DNA from: JAWBOW01 sp038825775
Lineage (GTDB): Archaea; Nanobdellota; Nanobdellia; Woesearchaeales; WAPY01
Assembly (NCBI GenBank): GCA_038825775.1
Contig: JAWBOW010000039.1
Location: forward strand, 1-7,591
DNA: 7,591 bases
Direction of reading: 5' to 3'
Shown: piece by piece, positions 5,466 to 7,591 of the stretch
How the letters are laid out: every line of letters starts with the position of its first letter
Position numbering within the stretch: the first letter of the stretch is position 1
Position numbers and translations under genes: made by a program
The notes under the pieces: model-generated
Databases searched by the model: none
What the model saw: the letters and a program-made list of their open reading frames with translations, nothing else
Told to the model about the DNA's origin: nothing

Positions 5466-5774
5466 TTAAACAAACTCCACCTTCTTTGCTCTAATACCTT
5501 CTCTTTGGGTGTGCATCTTTTTACAAACAGTGCATTGATATCTTAAATCCGTCTTCTTAGTGTGTTTCTTACCAGCCATCTTCCATTGAGTAACAGCTGG
5601 TTTCGAATACCTTCCCAAATTACCAGTGCCACGAGCCCTTCCACGCCTCTTAGCCCTAACCTTAGAACCATAACTTAAACTTCTAGCTTTACCTTTCTTA
5701 ACCTGAATTACCTTGTGCTCGGTATGCTTTTTACAATAAGGACAATACCTCCTAACACTCTTTGGAATCTTCAT
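5466..5774 (-). CDS. rpl44e: Large-subunit ribosomal protein L44e (eL42)
   Basis: Zinc-binding protein of the archaeal and eukaryotic 50S/60S subunit that sits by the E site and contacts the CCA end of the exit tRNA. The 102 residues are slightly longer than many archaeal copies (about 92-97). The N-terminus MKIPKSVRRYCPYC is characteristic. Zinc ligands are C11, C14, C81 and C84 (CPYC and CTVC). Between them lies a very basic stretch (38-59) with RRGRARGTGNLG and then KKHTKKTDLRYQC, the signature of the family. The message is probably nearly leaderless: a TATA box at 5800-5807 is about 30 bases before the ATG and no GGTG site is present. In many archaea L44e is followed by S27e and aIF2-alpha. 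Here an oligo-T terminator follows, then a gap and the convergent gins51 gene. The PAC2 gene lies 46 bases upstream on the same strand. Confidence 0.96.
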   Translation of the reverse strand: MKIPKSVRRYCPYCKKHTEHKVIQVKKGKARSLSYGSKVRAKRRGRARGTGNLGRYSKPAVTQWKMAGKKHTKKTDLRYQCTVCKKMHTQREGIRAKKVEFV

Positions 5775-5799
5775 GATTACAAATAGGGAAAAACAAGTG

Positions 5800-5807
5800 T
5801 TTAAAAA
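5800..5807 (-). promoter_or_regulatory. TATA box of L44e
   Basis: Minus-strand TTTTTAAA in CTTTTTAAAC is centred about 30 bases before the L44e ATG, in the 46-base gap after the PAC2 gene. The predicted leader is zero to a few bases. L44e could also be reached by read-through from PAC2. Confidence 0.45.
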
Positions 5808-5820
5808 GTTTTCTAATTTT

Positions 5821-6507
5821 CTAACCCAAATAATTCAAGCTTTTATCTTGAACACTCTTATTCTTAAATTCCTCACTCTTACTTAAAATATCCTTTATTT
5901 TCTTCTCAAAATTCTTTGCTTGTTCAAATAATGGCTCATAATTAACCTTTAATCCCAAATAATCATCCAAAACTTTAATAATTCTCGCAGCAGCATTACT
6001 GTCAGGCAATTCAGAATTGGCCTCTGCAAACAAGGAAACCACATTGTTCAGTTTTAACAAAAGAGAAGCAGTCATTCCAAAGATTATTCCATTATTCAAA
6101 AGTTTAACATTACTCTTCTCTAAAACATCTATTCTATGCTTTGAATAATAATAAACTCCATTACCAATTCCAGGAACACCATCAATAGTAATAACCTCCC
6201 TAATATTATACTTCCTTATAAAATCAACTATTCTTGTTGAAATTTTGTTCTCTAAACCTTGAACTTTATGAATACCTTCTATTAACACAATATTATACTT
6301 CTCATTATAATAAAAACTTATTGGCTCAACAAAATGATTGTTGTGTATTACAATCAAAGGAACCATCTCGTCTATAAACAACCTACCAATTTTCTCTGTC
6401 TTTAAGTGCTCTTTTAAGAATTCCAAAGCAATATTACCAACAAAACCAAAACTTGGAAAGGCAACAATAGCAATTTTTGGCCTAATTCTTTTATCAATCT
6501 GCGGCAT
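5821..6507 (-). CDS. PAC2-family protein (proteasome assembly chaperone-like)
   Basis: Protein of 228 residues from the PAC2 family, whose eukaryotic members help assemble the 20S proteasome and of which archaeal homologues such as PbaA are known. The PAC2 fold covers about 10-195: KIAIVAFPSFGFVGNIA (11-27), a Pro-rich DEMVP turn (46-50), VLIEG (74-78), ITIDGVPG (106-113), GMTASLLL (144-151) and the family signature FAEANSELPDSNAA (160-173). The last 30 residues are a Lys/Glu-rich, probably helical tail. The C-terminus NYLG does not end in a hydrophobic-Tyr-X motif, which would be needed for proteasome docking of that kind, so the partner is open. The start is supported by GAGGTG (6513-6518) five bases upstream, nearly identical to the APT leader. 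In other archaea PAC2-family genes occur near Nop10, aIF2-alpha and L44e, which agrees with L44e being downstream here. Family secure; molecular role inferred. Confidence 0.85.
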   Translation of the reverse strand: MPQIDKRIRPKIAIVAFPSFGFVGNIALEFLKEHLKTEKIGRLFIDEMVPLIVIHNNHFVEPISFYYNEKYNIVLIEGIHKVQGLENKISTRIVDFIRKYNIREVITIDGVPGIGNGVYYYSKHRIDVLEKSNVKLLNNGIIFGMTASLLLKLNNVVSLFAEANSELPDSNAAARIIKVLDDYLGLKVNYEPLFEQAKNFEKKIKDILSKSEEFKNKSVQDKSLNYLG

Positions 6508-6512
6508 TAAAA

Positions 6513-6518
6513 CACCTC
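6513..6518 (-). promoter_or_regulatory. Shine-Dalgarno site of the PAC2 gene
   Basis: GAGGTG on the minus strand, five bases before the ATG at 6507. Site, spacing and the flanking A- and T-rich bases are almost the same as in the APT leader. Confidence 0.7.
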
Positions 6519-6560
6519 TTTTTTTTATTAAATTAAAATAAAATAATTATTGTGTTGAGC

Positions 6561-6570
6561 ATTTATAAAT
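6561..6570 (-). promoter_or_regulatory. Possible TATA box of the PAC2 gene
   Basis: ATTTATAAAT is a perfect palindrome in the 87-base gap between the glycosyltransferase and PAC2 genes. It would start transcription near 6539 and give a leader of about 32 bases that includes the GAGGTG site. No oligo-T terminator follows the glycosyltransferase, so co-transcription is also possible. Confidence 0.4.
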
Positions 6571-6594
6571 ATTTTGATAACAAAATAATTTTTA

Positions 6595-7470
6595 CTATAA
6601 TTTCTTAATACTTTTTATAATTTCCCACTTAACATGTTTTTCTTTATCAAAAAGATAATCATAAAATCCTAAAATTCTAGATAACAACTCTAAAAACAAT
6701 AAAGAGAACAGAAAAAAATCCTTTTTTATCTTCTTGCCAAACAAAATTCTCAAAACTCTTTTGTTATCAAAAGTTGAGGCTTTATAATCTTTTTTCTTAG
6801 CTAAAAAATAATGCCCACAAAATATTCTTCTCCTCTGAGAAATAAAATCTTTAAAATTACTTGGAGTTTTGATATAAACAATTGCTCTTGGCTCATAAAA
6901 ACCTAAAAAACCTTTTTCCTTTATAATCCTAGCAATTTCTTCCTCATCAACAATTGTTTTTGGAATTTTATCAAAAACCTTTTTAAAAGCAATCAACTCA
7001 CCAAACTTTGGACTTTCTAAAGAAACTAAATGGTGAAGTTCATAAAGCAAAAAACCAATCTTAGCCCAAAAACCTTCCCTGTTTATAGGAACAATCTTAG
7101 AAGCAACAATACCAACTTTTGAATCCCTTAATTTACTTATTAAAAACTCAACAGCTTTCTCATTAGGAATATTATCAGCACTCTCCAAAATCAAATATTT
7201 ACTCTTAGCATTTCTTAAAAAAACATTAATTGCAAACCATTTTCCCTTCCTTTGCTTATAATGTATAAGCTTTATATTTTTAGTTTTTTGTTTTTTAATA
7301 AAATCCATAACAAGCTCACAAGTTTTATCAGTGCTTCCATCAGAAACAACAATTATTTCCCTAATAAAAACACTCCTTAACTTTTGCTTTAAAAGAGCAT
7401 CAAGCAACTTGGTTATGTTTTGCTCTTCATTATAAGCAGGAATTCCTATGCTAACAGGTATTTTTTTCAT
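6595..7470 (-). CDS. Family 2 glycosyltransferase
   Basis: A GT-A fold glycosyltransferase of 291 residues that probably moves a sugar from a nucleotide-sugar donor to a lipid, polysaccharide or protein glycan. Motifs in order: VSIGIPAYNEEQNI (6-19) at the start of the fold; VVSDGSTD (41-48), whose Asp binds the nucleotide; RKGKWFAIN (74-82), the usual K/G segment of the family; LESADNIP (95-102), in the DxD position but with Ser in place of the first Asp, as in GT2 members carrying SAD followed by Pro; DEEE (175-178) as the likely catalytic base region; and QRRR (212-215), resembling the QxxRW motif of processive enzymes. Residues 251-273 are hydrophobic and may form one membrane-attached helix, but this is not a clear multi-span protein. 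There is no ribosome site upstream; a TATA-like stretch at 7496-7505 suggests a nearly leaderless message. Donor and acceptor are unknown. No other glycan genes are visible. Confidence 0.85.
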   Translation of the reverse strand: MKKIPVSIGIPAYNEEQNITKLLDALLKQKLRSVFIREIIVVSDGSTDKTCELVMDFIKKQKTKNIKLIHYKQRKGKWFAINVFLRNAKSKYLILESADNIPNEKAVEFLISKLRDSKVGIVASKIVPINREGFWAKIGFLLYELHHLVSLESPKFGELIAFKKVFDKIPKTIVDEEEIARIIKEKGFLGFYEPRAIVYIKTPSNFKDFISQRRRIFCGHYFLAKKKDYKASTFDNKRVLRILFGKKIKKDFFLFSLLFLELLSRILGFYDYLFDKEKHVKWEIIKSIKKL

Positions 7471-7495
7471 GGTTTTTATAAAAAATTGTTTTATG

Positions 7496-7505
7496 TATTA
7501 AAAAA
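7496..7505 (-). promoter_or_regulatory. Possible TATA box of the glycosyltransferase gene
   Basis: Minus-strand TTTTTTAATA is centred about 30 bases before the ATG at 7470. The surroundings are almost pure A and T with several alternatives, so the exact element is uncertain. Confidence 0.3.
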
Positions 7506-7536
7506 GTTTTTCTTATAATTTTAATTTTTAAAAAAA

Positions 7537-7544
7537 TTTAAAAA
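7537..7544 (+). promoter_or_regulatory. Possible TATA box for a gene starting at the right edge
   Basis: TTTAAAAA is centred about 28 bases before an ATG at 7569, the same geometry as the leaderless genes gins51 and thioredoxin reductase. Confidence 0.3.
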
Positions 7545-7568
7545 AAGAATATAATTAAATTGTGATAA

Positions 7569-7591
7569 ATGAATAAAAAGAATAAAGAAAT
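7569..7591 (+). CDS. Possible start of a further gene (cut by the window end)
   Basis: ATG at 7569 opens a frame reading MNKKNKE to the last base. The only support is the TATA-like element at leaderless distance and the divergent arrangement with the glycosyltransferase gene. Seven codons are too few to judge coding or to name a product. Confidence 0.25.

Noticed and set aside
6338..6541. 67-codon plus-strand open frame
   Set aside because: It overlaps the 5' end of the PAC2 gene on the opposite strand; PAC2 has family motifs and a good ribosome site, this frame has neither.
1..7591. CRISPR array, insertion sequence, toxin-antitoxin or defence system
   Set aside because: No regularly spaced repeats, no transposase-like motifs and no paired small genes were seen. 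The window reads as ordinary chromosomal housekeeping DNA.

Overview
This window looks like chromosomal DNA from an A+T-rich archaeon. The archaeal markers are ribosomal protein L44e, a Gins51-type replication subunit, a PAC2-family protein, a tRNA gene without encoded CCA, TATA boxes of the TTTAAA/TTTATA type about 26-30 bases before several start codons, and GGTG Shine-Dalgarno sites. The very low G+C, short proteins and tight spacing would suit a DPANN lineage such as Woesearchaeota or Pacearchaeota. That placement is inference; no single marker here proves it.

Layout. At the left edge (1-603, minus) is the N-terminal part of a protein I do not recognise. A divergent promoter region separates it from a plus-strand run: MTA phosphorylase (730-1536), adenine phosphoribosyltransferase (1551-2072), an MJ0936/YfcE-type metallophosphoesterase (2151-2633) and a HAD-like protein (2682-3323). 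The first two form a tight operon: MTA is cleaved to adenine and methylthioribose-1-phosphate, and the adenine is converted to AMP. The HAD protein meets a thioredoxin reductase (3350-4306, minus) tail to tail with only 26 bases between them. After a divergent gap come tRNA-Gly(CCC) (4391-4462) and gins51 (4527-5189), both plus.

A 276-base convergent gap without genes (5190-5465) follows. The right part is on the minus strand: L44e (5466-5774), a PAC2-family protein (5821-6507) and a GT2 glycosyltransferase (6595-7470). A possible start of a further plus-strand gene lies at the right end.

The gins51, L44e and PAC2 neighbourhood looks like a rearranged remnant of the archaeal cluster that links replication and translation genes. 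The usual partners S27e, aIF2-alpha and Nop10 are absent here. Two kinds of translation start can be told apart: starts with a GGTG site 5-6 bases upstream (MTAP, APT, HAD, PAC2), and starts without such a site whose TATA box lies at leaderless distance (thioredoxin reductase, gins51, L44e, probably the glycosyltransferase).

I see no CRISPR array, insertion sequence, prophage, integrase, toxin-antitoxin pair or recognisable defence system. Most genes are housekeeping. The least explained items are the left-edge protein, the HAD protein with altered catalytic motifs, and the convergent gap.
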